12,376 nt of DNA, taken from positions 1-12,376 of the forward strand of contig PWIZ01000427.1 in the NCBI GenBank assembly GCA_003560175.1. The letters are read 5' to 3'. The notes under the pieces were generated by a model. That model had not been told where the DNA came from, ran no database searches, and worked only from the letters and a program-made list of their open reading frames with translations. This document shows positions 1 through 7,124 of the stretch, piece by piece. The translations under genes and the position numbers were made by a program. Every line of letters begins with the position of its first letter. Position 1 is the stretch's first letter. The DNA comes from Halomonas sp. (GTDB lineage Bacteria > Pseudomonadota > Gammaproteobacteria > Pseudomonadales > Halomonadaceae).

Positions 1-1018
1 CCATGTAGTCGAAGCGGGAGAGCAGCTCGTAGAACTCGATGGCCCGCGCCTCGCGGTCCTCTTCGTTGAGCGCCAGGCCCATGGCAACGCGCATGAACAT
101 CACCTGGGGCAGCTCGTAGCGCACGTCATCCCGGTGTAGGAAGTAGCGGTCGTAGAGGGTCTGCAGGCCCAGGTAGGTGAAGGCGTTGTCGCGGGTATGG
201 TCCAGCGCCTCGCCCAGGCGCGCCAGGTCGAACTCTGCCAGGCGCGGGTCGAGCTGCTCGAAGGCGACGCCGTGCTCGATATAGGCCAGGAAGGCGGGCC
301 GGTAGAGCTCGGCCATCTCCTGGTAGGTGGCCTCGTCAGCCACGCCGAGGAAGGCGAGGGCCTCGCGGCGCAGGTTGTCCTGCAGCAGGCGGGCAGTGAC
401 GTAGGTATAGTTGGGTTCCTTCTCCACCAGGGTGCGGGCGGTCATCATCAGCGCCTGGGAGACGCCGTCGACGGTGACGCCGTCGTAGAGGTTCTTCAGC
501 GACTCCTGGACAATGCGGCCGGGTTCGACGTTGTCGAGGTTCGCACAGGCGTCGTGCACCAGGGTCTCTATGCGGCCCAGGTCCAGCGGGCGCGTGGTGC
601 CATCGGGCAGGGTGACGTTGAGAGAGGGGTGGGGCCTGGCGATATCCCCGGCCGCGTCTCGGGCCCGGGCGTGCGCTTCCCGGTAGAGCACATAGGCGCG
701 GGCTACCTTCTGCTCACCGGCACGCATCAGGGCCAATTCCACCTGGTCCTGTATGTCCTCGATGTGCAGGGTGCCGCCGTCGGGAAGGCGGCGCCGGAAG
801 GCCTGTTCGATGGCCGCGGCGGCATGCTGAACGACGTCGCGGACTCGGGAGGAGGCGTCGGCATTGTCACCCTCCACGGCAATGAACGCCTTGCGCATGG
901 CCACAGCGATCTTGTCAGCATCAAAGGGCACCACATCGCCGGTGCGCTTGATGACGCGCAGGCGTTGCGGGGCGGTGACGGTTACGGATGACGTGTCCGG
1001 AGGGGTAGGGGATGGCAT
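1..1018 (-). CDS. nrdA: Ribonucleoside-diphosphate reductase, class Ia alpha subunit, N-terminal part (cut by left edge)
   Basis: Reduces ribonucleoside diphosphates to deoxyribonucleotides together with NrdB; cytoplasmic. Only the first 339 residues are in the window; the catalytic barrel with its active-site cysteines lies beyond position 1. The start at 1018 gives MPSPTPPDTS, and an AGGGA ends 10 bases upstream. Residues about 19-118 form a clear ATP-cone (RVIKRTGDVVPFDADKI, then the conserved QDQVELALMRAGEQKVA). Residues about 133-220 look like a second, more divergent ATP-cone (VTLPDGTTRPLDLGRI ... LYDGVTVDGVSQAL ... ARLLQDNLRREAL). This matches the long Pseudomonas-type NrdA with duplicated cones rather than the E. 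coli enzyme. Divergent from rstA; the promoter carries NrdR boxes. Identification is strong; the second cone's function is inferred. Confidence 0.93.
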   Translation of the reverse strand, partial: MPSPTPPDTSSVTVTAPQRLRVIKRTGDVVPFDADKIAVAMRKAFIAVEGDNADASSRVRDVVQHAAAAIEQAFRRRLPDGGTLHIEDIQDQVELALMRAGEQKVARAYVLYREAHARARDAAGDIARPHPSLNVTLPDGTTRPLDLGRIETLVHDACANLDNVEPGRIVQESLKNLYDGVTVDGVSQALMMTARTLVEKEPNYTYVTARLLQDNLRREALAFLGVADEATYQEMAELYRPAFLAYIEHGVAFEQLDPRLAEFDLARLGEALDHTRDNAFTYLGLQTLYDRYFLHRDDVRYELPQVMFMRVAMGLALNEEDREARAIEFYELLSRFDYM

Positions 1019-1093
1019 GTCGACGTTGTCCCTGACTGATGGGCGAGAGCGGCGGTGAGCGGCCGTGGGATAAAATGTGGCGAAAAGCCGCAT

Positions 1094-1109
1094 ACACATG
1101 ATGTGGTGT
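1094..1109. promoter_or_regulatory. NrdR box 1 (nrdA-proximal)
   Basis: The plus strand reads ACACATGATGTGGTGT, close to the 16-bp NrdR consensus acaCwAtATaTwGtgt, with the outer ACAC and GTGT intact. It lies just downstream of the predicted nrdA start site. NrdR is the ATP-cone repressor of ribonucleotide reductase genes and normally binds two such boxes on the same face of the helix. The second box begins exactly 32 bases away. Confidence 0.72.
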
Positions 1110-1125
1110 TTTGGTCCGCATGGAG

Positions 1126-1141
1126 GCACAAGATAGTGTGT
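1126..1141. promoter_or_regulatory. NrdR box 2 (over the nrdA -10)
   Basis: The plus strand reads GCACAAGATAGTGTGT, 13 of 16 positions agreeing with the NrdR consensus acaCwAtATaTwGtgt. It contains the predicted nrdA -10 hexamer, so binding would block RNA polymerase. Start-to-start spacing to box 1 is 32 bases, about three helical turns, the usual tandem NrdR spacing. Confidence 0.75.
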
Positions 1142-1158
1142 GTTTCGGAATGCTTCAA
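1130..1158 (-). promoter_or_regulatory. nrdA promoter, sigma70-like
   Basis: On the minus strand, -35 TTGAAG (1153-1158) and -10 TATCTT (1130-1135) are separated by exactly 17 bases. Each hexamer matches the consensus at four of six positions. Transcription would begin near 1123 and give a leader of about 105 bases. The -10 is wholly inside the upstream NrdR box, which supports both calls. The start site itself is inferred. Confidence 0.6.
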
Positions 1159-1178
1159 GTGGATAAGTCTGTGGATTG
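1158..1178. promoter_or_regulatory. Two degenerate DnaA boxes upstream of nrdA
   Basis: Read on the minus strand, 1158-1166 is TTATCCACT (one mismatch to TTATNCACA) and 1170-1178 is CAATCCACA (two mismatches). They are in the same orientation, 12 bases apart start to start, immediately upstream of the nrdA -35. DnaA is known to act on the nrdAB promoter of E. coli through boxes in a comparable place. Nine-base sites this degenerate can occur by chance, so confidence rests on position and pairing. Confidence 0.42.
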
Positions 1179-1238
1179 GCGGTGATCTTCCTGGGGAACC
1201 ACTGCCCCTGTGGCGCTTTGCCGCCGTCGTTGTATGGC

Positions 1239-1326
1239 GACAGGCAGGCGCGCCGGCGGATTTCGGGTATCCTTTAGCCAATGGCGGAATGGCCTCTGGC
1301 CCCGCTTTCCCGATCACCTGCCTGTC
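1239..1326. repeat. 10-bp perfect inverted repeat upstream of rstA
   Basis: GACAGGCAGG at 1239-1248 is repeated exactly as its reverse complement CCTGCCTGTC at 1317-1326, with 68 bases between the arms. The right arm ends 16 bases before the rstA start codon. The arms could be operator half-sites for a looping regulator, possibly RstA itself, or pair in the leader RNA; neither is shown by sequence alone. They do not resemble the E. coli RstA box. Confidence 0.5.
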
Positions 1327-1342
1327 AGGATGGAATTTGAGG

Positions 1343-2056
1343 ATGGATGAGAGCTTGGACCACCGGGAACAGGATCATGTGCTGATCATCGAGGACGATG
1401 AGCGCCTGGCCGACCTGACCCGAGACTATCTGCAGGCCAATGGATTTCGCGTCACCCTGGAGGCCGATGGCGCCCGTGGCGTGGAGCGGATCCTGGCACT
1501 GCAGCCGGACCTGGTGATACTCGACCTGATGCTGCCCGGCGAGGACGGCCTGTCGATCTGTCGGCGTGTGCGCGGCGACTATCCGGGCCCGATCCTGATG
1601 CTCACCGCGCGCACCGACGACATGGATCAGGTGCTGGGCCTAGAGATGGGCGCCGACGACTACGTGCCCAAGCCGGTGCAGCCCCGAGTCCTACTGGCGC
1701 GCATGCGGGCGCTGCTGCGCCGCGCCGAGAGCGCCGAGGCAGTGGCGGAACCGCGGCTCACCTTCGGAAACCTGGAGATCGACAGCGCCACTCGCGAGGC
1801 GTGGCTGGACGGCGAGCGCATCGATCTCACCAGCGCCGAGTTCGATCTATTGTGGCTGTTGGCCAGCAACGCCGGCCGGGTGCTGACCCGTGAGGAGATC
1901 TTCTCCCAGCTGCGCGGTATCAAGTACGACGGGCAGGATCGCTCCATCGATGTGCGGGTGTCGCGCATCCGGCCAAAGATCGGTGATGACCCCAACCAGC
2001 CTCACCGGATCAAGACGGTGCGCAGCAAGGGCTACCTCTTCGTCAAGGAGAGCTGA
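1343..2056 (+). CDS. rstA: RstA-like OmpR-family response regulator
   Basis: DNA-binding response regulator of 237 residues, about the length of E. coli RstA. Receiver domain at residues 12-128 has the acidic cluster EDD (17-19), phosphoacceptor Asp61 in LDLMLPGEDG, Thr88 and Lys110. The winged-helix effector domain covers about 138-235, with the RstA-like stretch LRGIKYDGQDRSIDVRVSRIR and the C-terminal RIKTVRSKGYLF. The frame is open back to 1055, but receiver alignment favours ATG 1343; GAGG abuts this codon and AGGA lies 12 bases upstream, so the ribosome site is unusual. A GTG at 1379 would be too short. It is followed after 3 bases by the sensor gene, giving a translationally coupled pair. 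The regulon here is unknown. Confidence 0.9.
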   Translation: MDESLDHREQDHVLIIEDDERLADLTRDYLQANGFRVTLEADGARGVERILALQPDLVILDLMLPGEDGLSICRRVRGDYPGPILMLTARTDDMDQVLGLEMGADDYVPKPVQPRVLLARMRALLRRAESAEAVAEPRLTFGNLEIDSATREAWLDGERIDLTSAEFDLLWLLASNAGRVLTREEIFSQLRGIKYDGQDRSIDVRVSRIRPKIGDDPNQPHRIKTVRSKGYLFVKES

Positions 2057-2059
2057 GCC

Positions 2060-3694
2060 ATGCGGCGGGTCCTGGGCGACAGCACCTTCCTGCGCGTCTA
2101 TGTGATGCTGGCGCTCGCCCTGCTGCTGACTTTCGGCCTCGCCCTGGTGGGCGTAGCGATGGTCGACCAGGTGCGCCGGGAACACCATCGCGAGCAGCTC
2201 GCCGAGGTGCCCATGCGCCTTCTCGCCCAGCGCCTGGAGGCCCTGCCGGCCGATTCCCATGCCGACTGGCTCGAGGCCCAGGCTCGCCGTATCGACCTGA
2301 CCCCCTCCGTGCTGCCCGTCCAGTCCACGTCCCTGGGTTACTTCACTCGCCTGCGCCTGGAGCGCGGGAAGGTGCTGGTGCAGGAGCGCGAGGGGCGCGG
2401 CTGGCGCCTGCAGAAACTGCTGCCCGGCGGAGATCACCTGCTGCAGGTGGATCTCGCCAGCCTCAGCGAACAACAGCTGCGCGGTCTTACCGAGCTGCTC
2501 GCAGAGTGGCTCGTAGAGTCTCAACCCGCTGAGCGCCATGCACGGCTGTCGCAGGTGGCCGCGGGCAGCATCTCGGTTGACCTCGGCGATGCCCCGCCGG
2601 CCGGGCTGGACGCCTATCAGCTCGGGCGCCTGGCCGATGGCGAGGTGGTCATCCGGCTCTTCCCCGGGCGCTGGGCCATGGCCATGTACCTGGCGCTTCC
2701 CGGCGGCGGCGAGGCCAGCTGGATGACCATCGGGCCGGTGGAGGCCTTCGAGCCGGTACCGGGCTCTCTGCAGCTGCTGGTGGTGCTCATTCTGCTGGCG
2801 GTGCTCGGGGCGACCATTTACCTGATCGTGCGCGGCGTCGAGGCGCGTATGGCAAGGCTTGAGCTGGCGGCCTCCCGCATCGCTGCTGGTCGGCTCGATA
2901 CCCGGGTCAAGGTGGAGAGCGGCGACTTCCTCGGCCGGCTGGGTATGGCCTTCAACGGCATGGCTGCCCAGGTGCAGGCACTGCTGCGCGCCCAACAGGA
3001 TATGATCCGCGCGGTCTCCCACGAGCTGCGCACGCCGGTGGCGCGCATTCGCTTCGCCGTGCAGATGGTCGATGATATGACCGACGACCCGTCGATTCGT
3101 CGTCAGCTGCAGGGCATCGACGGTGACATCGAGGAGCTGGACGGCCTGGTCGACGAGATCCTCACCTATGCTCGCCTGGGCAGCGACGCGGTCAACGGTC
3201 GCGAGATGCAGGCCAGCCTGGTGGAGTGTCGAGCCATGGTGGAGCGGGTAATCGCCGCGCTGGCGCCGCTGCATGGGCATCTGACCATCGCGCTCGCCGA
3301 GGGTCCCGAGGTAGAGGTGCTGGCCGAGGCGCGCTACCTGCAGCGGGCGGTGCAGAACCTGGTGGCCAACGCCTGCCGCCATGCCCGCAGCCGGGTGGTG
3401 ATCCGCGTAGAGGCCGAGCCCCGACTGGTGCGCATCGACGTGGAAGACGATGGCCCCGGGGTGCCATCCGGTGAGCGGCAGGTGATCTTCAAGCCCTTTG
3501 CGAGGCTGGACGACAGCCGCACCCGTAGTTCCGGCGGCTATGGCCTGGGGCTTTCCATCGTGCAGAAGGTGATGATCTGGCACGGTGGCAGCGTGGTGGT
3601 AGACGACAGTCCCGACCTCGGTGGTGCGCGCTTTACCCTGCTGCTGCCGCAGCGTCCCGGCACCGGCCAGGGGGTGAGGCCTATGCCGGCTTGA
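2060..3694 (+). CDS. rstB: RstB-like sensor histidine kinase
   Basis: Inner-membrane sensor kinase of 544 residues and partner of the preceding regulator. TM1 is at about 11-35 and TM2 at about 237-257, enclosing a periplasmic domain of about 200 residues. HAMP follows at about 258-312, then the dimerisation/phosphoacceptor helix with His321 in HELRTP. The ATPase domain has the N box (NLVANACRHA, 433-442), G1 box DDGPG (463-467) and G2 box GYGLGL (493-498). AAGGAG lies 8-9 bases before ATG 2060, inside the rstA 3' end. E. coli RstB is about 110 residues shorter, mainly in the periplasmic part, so the sensed signal may differ. The last 14 bases overlap the 3' end of metR on the other strand. 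Confidence 0.9.
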   Translation: MRRVLGDSTFLRVYVMLALALLLTFGLALVGVAMVDQVRREHHREQLAEVPMRLLAQRLEALPADSHADWLEAQARRIDLTPSVLPVQSTSLGYFTRLRLERGKVLVQEREGRGWRLQKLLPGGDHLLQVDLASLSEQQLRGLTELLAEWLVESQPAERHARLSQVAAGSISVDLGDAPPAGLDAYQLGRLADGEVVIRLFPGRWAMAMYLALPGGGEASWMTIGPVEAFEPVPGSLQLLVVLILLAVLGATIYLIVRGVEARMARLELAASRIAAGRLDTRVKVESGDFLGRLGMAFNGMAAQVQALLRAQQDMIRAVSHELRTPVARIRFAVQMVDDMTDDPSIRRQLQGIDGDIEELDGLVDEILTYARLGSDAVNGREMQASLVECRAMVERVIAALAPLHGHLTIALAEGPEVEVLAEARYLQRAVQNLVANACRHARSRVVIRVEAEPRLVRIDVEDDGPGVPSGERQVIFKPFARLDDSRTRSSGGYGLGLSIVQKVMIWHGGSVVVDDSPDLGGARFTLLLPQRPGTGQGVRPMPA

Positions 3695-4595
3695 TCCCCT
3701 CAAGCACTGCAAAGGAGGTCTCTCGGGCGGTGCGCAGGAAGTCCTCCATCCAGGGCGCCTGGCGGGTCTCCTCGCGGATCGCCGCAAACAGCGTGCTCCA
3801 CACCCCCTTTTCTCCCAGCGCCACCGCCTTCACGTAGTCGCGCTCGAGATACTCGGTGAGGGCCCAGTTGGGTAGCGCACAGACCCCGCGGCCGCTGGCC
3901 ACCAGCTGCATCATCATGATGGTCAGCTCGGCGGTGCGTAGCTCCTTTGGTCGCACCCCGGCAGGGTCCAGAAACTGGGTGAAGACATCCAGCCGTGAGT
4001 GCTCCACCGGGTAGGTGATCAGGGTCTCCTCGGCCAGCGCCTCGGGGGTCACGAATGGCTTGCCGGCCAGGCGATGCTGACGGGCTACTGCCAGCAGGCC
4101 CTCGTAGCGGAACAGTGGCTCGTAGTGGATGCCGGCCAGCGGCTGGGGGTCGGCGGTGATCACCAGATCGAGCTGCTCCCGGGTCAGAGCCGGCAGCGGG
4201 TCGAAGTGATGGCCGCCCGGGATGTCGATCTCCACCTCCGGCCAGTGGTCGCGGAAGTGGTCGACGGTGGGCATCAGCCACTGGAAGCAGCTGTGACACT
4301 CGATGGCCATGTGCAACCGGCCCTGTTCGTTGCCGGCCAGCCGCGCCAGGTCGCGCTCTGCCATGCGTACCAGTGGCAGCACCTGCTCGGCCAGGGTCAG
4401 CAACCGCTGGCCAGCGCGGGTGAACTCCACTGGACGGGTCTTGCGCACGAACAGCGAGTTGTCGAGCCGCTCCTCCAGGTCCTTGATTTGGTGGGAGAGG
4501 GCGGACTGGGTCAGGTGGACCCGTTCGGCCGCCTCGACGAGGGAGCCGGCGTCGCGCAGTGCGATCAGGGTTCTGAGGTGTCGCAGTTCGAGCAT
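3681..4595 (-). CDS. metR: MetR, LysR-type activator of methionine genes
   Basis: LysR-family regulator of 304 residues (E. coli MetR 317) that activates metE and other methionine genes with homocysteine as co-effector. The winged helix-turn-helix is at about residues 3-60 (GSLVEAAERVHLTQSALSHQ). The effector domain starts near 92 and carries the MetR hallmark AIECHSCFQWLMP (97-109), then LITYPVEHSRLDV (192-204) and WSTLFAAIRE. Start ATG 4595 gives MLELRHLRTL, aligning with the family start; the frame stays open to 4682, but that extension is unlike MetR. No good Shine-Dalgarno precedes 4595, which may mean low translation. It is divergent from metE, the classic arrangement, and convergent with rstB, overlapping it by 14 bases with no room for a terminator. 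Confidence 0.94.
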   Translation of the reverse strand: MLELRHLRTLIALRDAGSLVEAAERVHLTQSALSHQIKDLEERLDNSLFVRKTRPVEFTRAGQRLLTLAEQVLPLVRMAERDLARLAGNEQGRLHMAIECHSCFQWLMPTVDHFRDHWPEVEIDIPGGHHFDPLPALTREQLDLVITADPQPLAGIHYEPLFRYEGLLAVARQHRLAGKPFVTPEALAEETLITYPVEHSRLDVFTQFLDPAGVRPKELRTAELTIMMMQLVASGRGVCALPNWALTEYLERDYVKAVALGEKGVWSTLFAAIREETRQAPWMEDFLRTARETSFAVLEGIKPA

Positions 4596-4601
4596 GCCGA
4601 G

Positions 4602-4614
4602 TGAGCCATTTTCA
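4602..4614. promoter_or_regulatory. Candidate MetR-binding site
   Basis: TGAG-CCATT-TTCA has one mismatch to the MetR consensus TGAA-N5-TTCA. It lies 6 bases upstream of the metR start codon and about 35 bases before the metE -35. The location suits metR autorepression and activation of metE from a distance. Further TTCA half-sites occur at 4642-4645 and 4678-4681, without good partners. Confidence 0.5.
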
Positions 4615-4648
4615 TTTTTAAGATTAGGAAGTTTAGTTTGATTCACCC

Positions 4649-4678
4649 TTGATGGCCAGCCAGACTTTGCTGGATAAT
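4649..4678 (+). promoter_or_regulatory. metE promoter, sigma70-like
   Basis: -35 TTGATG (4649-4654) and -10 GATAAT (4673-4678, five of six to TATAAT) have an 18-base spacer. Transcription would begin near 4685, leaving a leader of about 15 bases with the AGGGG ribosome site. Such a short leader excludes a riboswitch in front of metE. Confidence 0.6.
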
Positions 4679-4685
4679 TCATCCA
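4671..4685. promoter_or_regulatory. Palindrome over the metE -10 and start site
   Basis: TGGAT-AATTC-ATCCA has perfect 5-bp arms and covers the predicted metE -10 and start point. It looks like a possible operator. It does not resemble the E. coli MetJ box (AGACGTCT), so the binding factor, if any, is unknown. Confidence 0.35.
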
Positions 4686-4699
4686 TTAGGGGTCTTGCA

Positions 4700-6997
4700 A
4701 TGAGTATTTCTCATGTTGTCGGCTATCCGCGCATCGGTGCTGATCGCGAACTCAAGCGCGCGGTAGAGGCATACTGGCAGGGAGCGCTGTCGCGAGAGTC
4801 GCTCGAGGCCGCGGGGCGCGAGCTGCGCACCCGTCACTGGGCCGACCAGCGCGAGGCGGGACTCGATCTGGTGACGGTGGGCGACTTCGCTTTCTATGAC
4901 CAGGTGCTGGACCTCTCGGTGACCCTGGGGGCGGTGCCGGCGCGCTTCGCCGCCGAGACCGAGGTGGCCGCCGGCGAGGTGGACCTGGACACCACCTTCC
5001 GCATGGCCCGTGGTCGGGCACCCCGCGGCGAACCCGCCGCCGCCTGCGAGATGACCAAGTACTTCGATACCAACTACCACTATCTGGTCCCGGAGCTCCA
5101 CGCCGGCCAGTCCTTTCGCCTGGCCAGTTCGCGCCTCTTCGATCAGGTGGCCGAGGCCCAGGCGCTTGGCCACGCGGTCAAGGTGACCCTGCTCGGTCCG
5201 CTCACCTGGTTGTGGCTGGGCAAGGCCCGCGACGAGGGCTTCGACCGCCTCAGCCTGCTCGAGGCCCTGCTGCCGGTCTACGGCGAGCTTCTTGCGCGCC
5301 TGGCCGAGCAGGGCGTGGAGTGGGTGCAGCTCGAGGAGCCGGCCCTGGTGCAGGACCTGCCCCGCGAGTGGCAGCAGGCCTATGAGGCCGCCTACAGCGT
5401 GCTCGGTAGGGCCCCGGTGAAGCTGCTGCTGGCCAGCTACTTCGGTGGTCTGGGCGACAATCTTGGCCTCGCCGTGGGCCTGCCGGTGGCGGGGCTGCAT
5501 ATCGATGCCGTGCGCGCCCCCGAGCAGCTCGCGGCGGTGCTCGACCGCCTTCCTACCTACAAGGTGCTTTCGGTGGGTGCCATCGACGGTCGCAACATCT
5601 GGCGCGCCGACCTGGCGCTGCTCCGTGAGCGGCTGGCCCAGGCCCGTATCCGGCTCGGTCAGCGTCTGTGGATCGCCTCCTCCTGCTCGCTGCTGCATGT
5701 GCCGGTGGATCTCGAACGCGAGATCGAGCTCGACCCGGAGCTCAAGAGCTGGCTGGCTTTCGCCCGCCAGAAACTCGACGAGACGGTGACCTTGGCGCGC
5801 CTGCTCGGGGGTAGCGCCACCCAGGTCGACCATGAACGCCTTGAGGCCGCGACCCTTGCCCTGCAGGCGCGGCGCGACTCGCCGCGCATCCACCGCCCCG
5901 AGGTGGCCGACCGCCTGGCCGGCGTCGAACCCCTGGACCACGAGCGAGCGAGCTCCTACCCGAAGCGCGCTCTTGCCCAGCGCCGGGCCCTCGACCTGCC
6001 GCTATTCCCTACCACCACCATCGGCTCCTTCCCCCAGACCGACGAGATCCGCGCCGCGCGCCGCGCCCTCAAGGCCGGTGAGCTTTCCCTGGAGGCCTAC
6101 GAGGCCCGGATGCGCGAGGAGATCGCCTATGCCGTAGCGCGGCAGGAGGCCCTGGGCCTCGATATGCTGGTGCATGGCGAGCCCGAGCGCAACGACATGG
6201 TGGAGTACTTCGGCGAGCGGCTCGACGGTTACGCCTTCACCCGCTTCGGCTGGGTGCAGAGCTACGGTTCTCGCTGCGTCAAGCCGCCGGTGATCGTCGG
6301 CGACGTCAGTCGCCCGGACCCGATGACGGTGCGCTGGAGCCAGTATGCCCAGTCGCTCACCGACAGGCCCATGAAGGGCATGCTCACCGGTCCCGTCACC
6401 ATGCTGCAGTGGGCCTTCGTACGCGACGATCAGCCTCGCGAGACCACCTGTCGGCAGATCGCCCTGGCGCTGCGTGACGAGGTGCGCGACCTGGAGGCGG
6501 CCGGTATCCGTGCCATCCAGATCGACGAGCCGGCGCTGCGCGAGGGGCTGCCGCTACGTCAGGGTGAGTGGCAGGCCTACCTGGACTGGGCCGTGGCCTG
6601 CTTCCGGCTCAGCGCCGCGGGGGTGCGCGACGAGACCCAGATCCACACCCATATGTGCTACTCGGAGTTCAACGACATCATCGACTCCATCGCCGCCCTG
6701 GATGCAGACGTTATTACCATCGAGACCTCGCGTTCGAACATGGAGCTGCTCGATGCCTTCCAGGACTTCGCCTACCCTAACGATATCGGCCCGGGTGTCT
6801 ACGATATCCATTCGCCCAATATCCCCGCGGTGGAATGGATGGTGACGTTGATGGAGAAGGCCGCCGAGCGCATCCCGGCAGAGCGGCTCTGGATCAACCC
6901 GGACTGCGGACTCAAGACCCGCCGCTGGGAGGAGGTGGAACCGGCCCTGGCCAATATGGTGGAGGCAGCTCGCCAGCTGCGCCGGCGTCTCGGCTAG
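4700..6997 (+). CDS. metE: Cobalamin-independent methionine synthase MetE
   Basis: Transfers the methyl group of 5-methyltetrahydropteroyltri-glutamate to homocysteine, the last step of methionine synthesis without B12; cytoplasmic zinc enzyme. It has 765 residues (E. coli 753). The N-terminal barrel begins [16 protein letters not shown] and contains [16 protein letters not shown]; the catalytic barrel begins near [14 protein letters not shown] and has LTGPVTML and [13 protein letters not shown]. Zinc ligands are all present: His651 and Cys653 (HTHMC), Glu675 (TIETSRS) and Cys736 (NPDCGLKTR), a constant offset of 10 from E. coli numbering. ATG 4700 follows AGGGG by 7 bases; an in-frame open stretch back to 4649 overlaps the promoter. 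Likely activated by MetR from the divergent gene. Confidence 0.97.
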   Translation: MSISHVVGYPRIGADRELKRAVEAYWQGALSRESLEAAGRELRTRHWADQREAGLDLVTVGDFAFYDQVLDLSVTLGAVPARFAAETEVAAGEVDLDTTFRMARGRAPRGEPAAACEMTKYFDTNYHYLVPELHAGQSFRLASSRLFDQVAEAQALGHAVKVTLLGPLTWLWLGKARDEGFDRLSLLEALLPVYGELLARLAEQGVEWVQLEEPALVQDLPREWQQAYEAAYSVLGRAPVKLLLASYFGGLGDNLGLAVGLPVAGLHIDAVRAPEQLAAVLDRLPTYKVLSVGAIDGRNIWRADLALLRERLAQARIRLGQRLWIASSCSLLHVPVDLEREIELDPELKSWLAFARQKLDETVTLARLLGGSATQVDHERLEAATLALQARRDSPRIHRPEVADRLAGVEPLDHERASSYPKRALAQRRALDLPLFPTTTIGSFPQTDEIRAARRALKAGELSLEAYEARMREEIAYAVARQEALGLDMLVHGEPERNDMVEYFGERLDGYAFTRFGWVQSYGSRCVKPPVIVGDVSRPDPMTVRWSQYAQSLTDRPMKGMLTGPVTMLQWAFVRDDQPRETTCRQIALALRDEVRDLEAAGIRAIQIDEPALREGLPLRQGEWQAYLDWAVACFRLSAAGVRDETQIHTHMCYSEFNDIIDSIAALDADVITIETSRSNMELLDAFQDFAYPNDIGPGVYDIHSPNIPAVEWMVTLMEKAAERIPAERLWINPDCGLKTRRWEEVEPALANMVEAARQLRRRLG

Positions 6998-7054
6998 ACG
7001 AATGGAGCGGGAGGGGGCAGCGAGACAGAACAGCGGCAGCGTTGAGCCAGCGGG

Positions 7055-7080
7055 AGCAGCCGCCCTTCCCGGCGGCTGCT
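7055..7080. terminator. Strong hairpin after metE, without a T-run
   Basis: AGCAGCCGCC (7055-7064) and GGCGGCTGCT (7071-7080) pair perfectly over 10 bp with the loop CTTCCC. No T-run follows, so it may be a 3'-end stabiliser of the metE transcript or a weak terminator. Its right arm runs into TGCTATGCT (7077-7085), an extended -10-like sequence that could start the next gene. Confidence 0.45.
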
Positions 7081-7085
7081 ATGCT
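7077..7085 (+). promoter_or_regulatory. Possible extended -10 promoter of the lipoprotein gene
   Basis: TGC followed by TATGCT fits an extended -10 (TGnTATAAT, four of six in the hexamer). No -35 is visible. Transcription would begin near 7092, about 33 bases before the ATG at 7125. It overlaps the right arm of the preceding hairpin. Confidence 0.3.
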
Positions 7086-7124
7086 CGGCGAACCAAGGAG
7101 TCGCCACCCTCGCAAGGAGATGCC

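Larger units (their letters stand above)
1019..1342. other. Divergent nrdA / rstA intergenic region (324 bases, no gene)
   Basis: This gap separates the start codons of nrdA (minus) and rstA (plus). It holds, from nrdA toward rstA, the nrdA leader of about 105 bases, two NrdR boxes, the nrdA -10 and -35, two degenerate DnaA boxes, and then a 10-bp inverted repeat whose arms lie at 1239-1248 and 1317-1326. Open frames cross the gap on both strands, but their translations resemble no protein I know and have no supporting ribosome site. I could not place a convincing -35/-10 pair for rstA; TATCCT at 1268-1273 is the only fair -10 and lacks a -35. Confidence 0.8.

Noticed and set aside
197..991. 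Long plus-strand open frame opposite nrdA
   Set aside because: Its translation is low-complexity Gly/Val/Gln/His-rich and unlike any family. The opposite strand encodes an unmistakable NrdA, and such mirror frames are common in GC-rich genes.
1055..1342. N-terminal extension of RstA from the upstream in-frame start
   Set aside because: The extension crosses the nrdA promoter and NrdR boxes and adds about 96 residues absent from the family; ATG 1343 gives the expected length.
1847..3787. 646-codon minus-strand frame opposite rstA/rstB
   Set aside because: Opposite two clear two-component genes and running into metR; composition is His/Gln/Gly-rich as expected of a mirror frame. No ribosome site or domain is seen.
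4596..4682. N-terminal extension of MetR
   Set aside because: The added residues run through the metE promoter and lack similarity to MetR, whose helix-turn-helix normally begins at the chosen Met.
4596..4699. SAM or cobalamin riboswitch before metE
   Set aside because: The gap is 104 bases, and the predicted transcript leader is about 15 bases, too short for either aptamer; no B12-box or SAM-I core was seen.
4679..5941. 420-codon minus-strand frame opposite metE
   Set aside because: MetE on the plus strand is conserved throughout this stretch, including key motifs; the mirror frame shows no recognisable motif.
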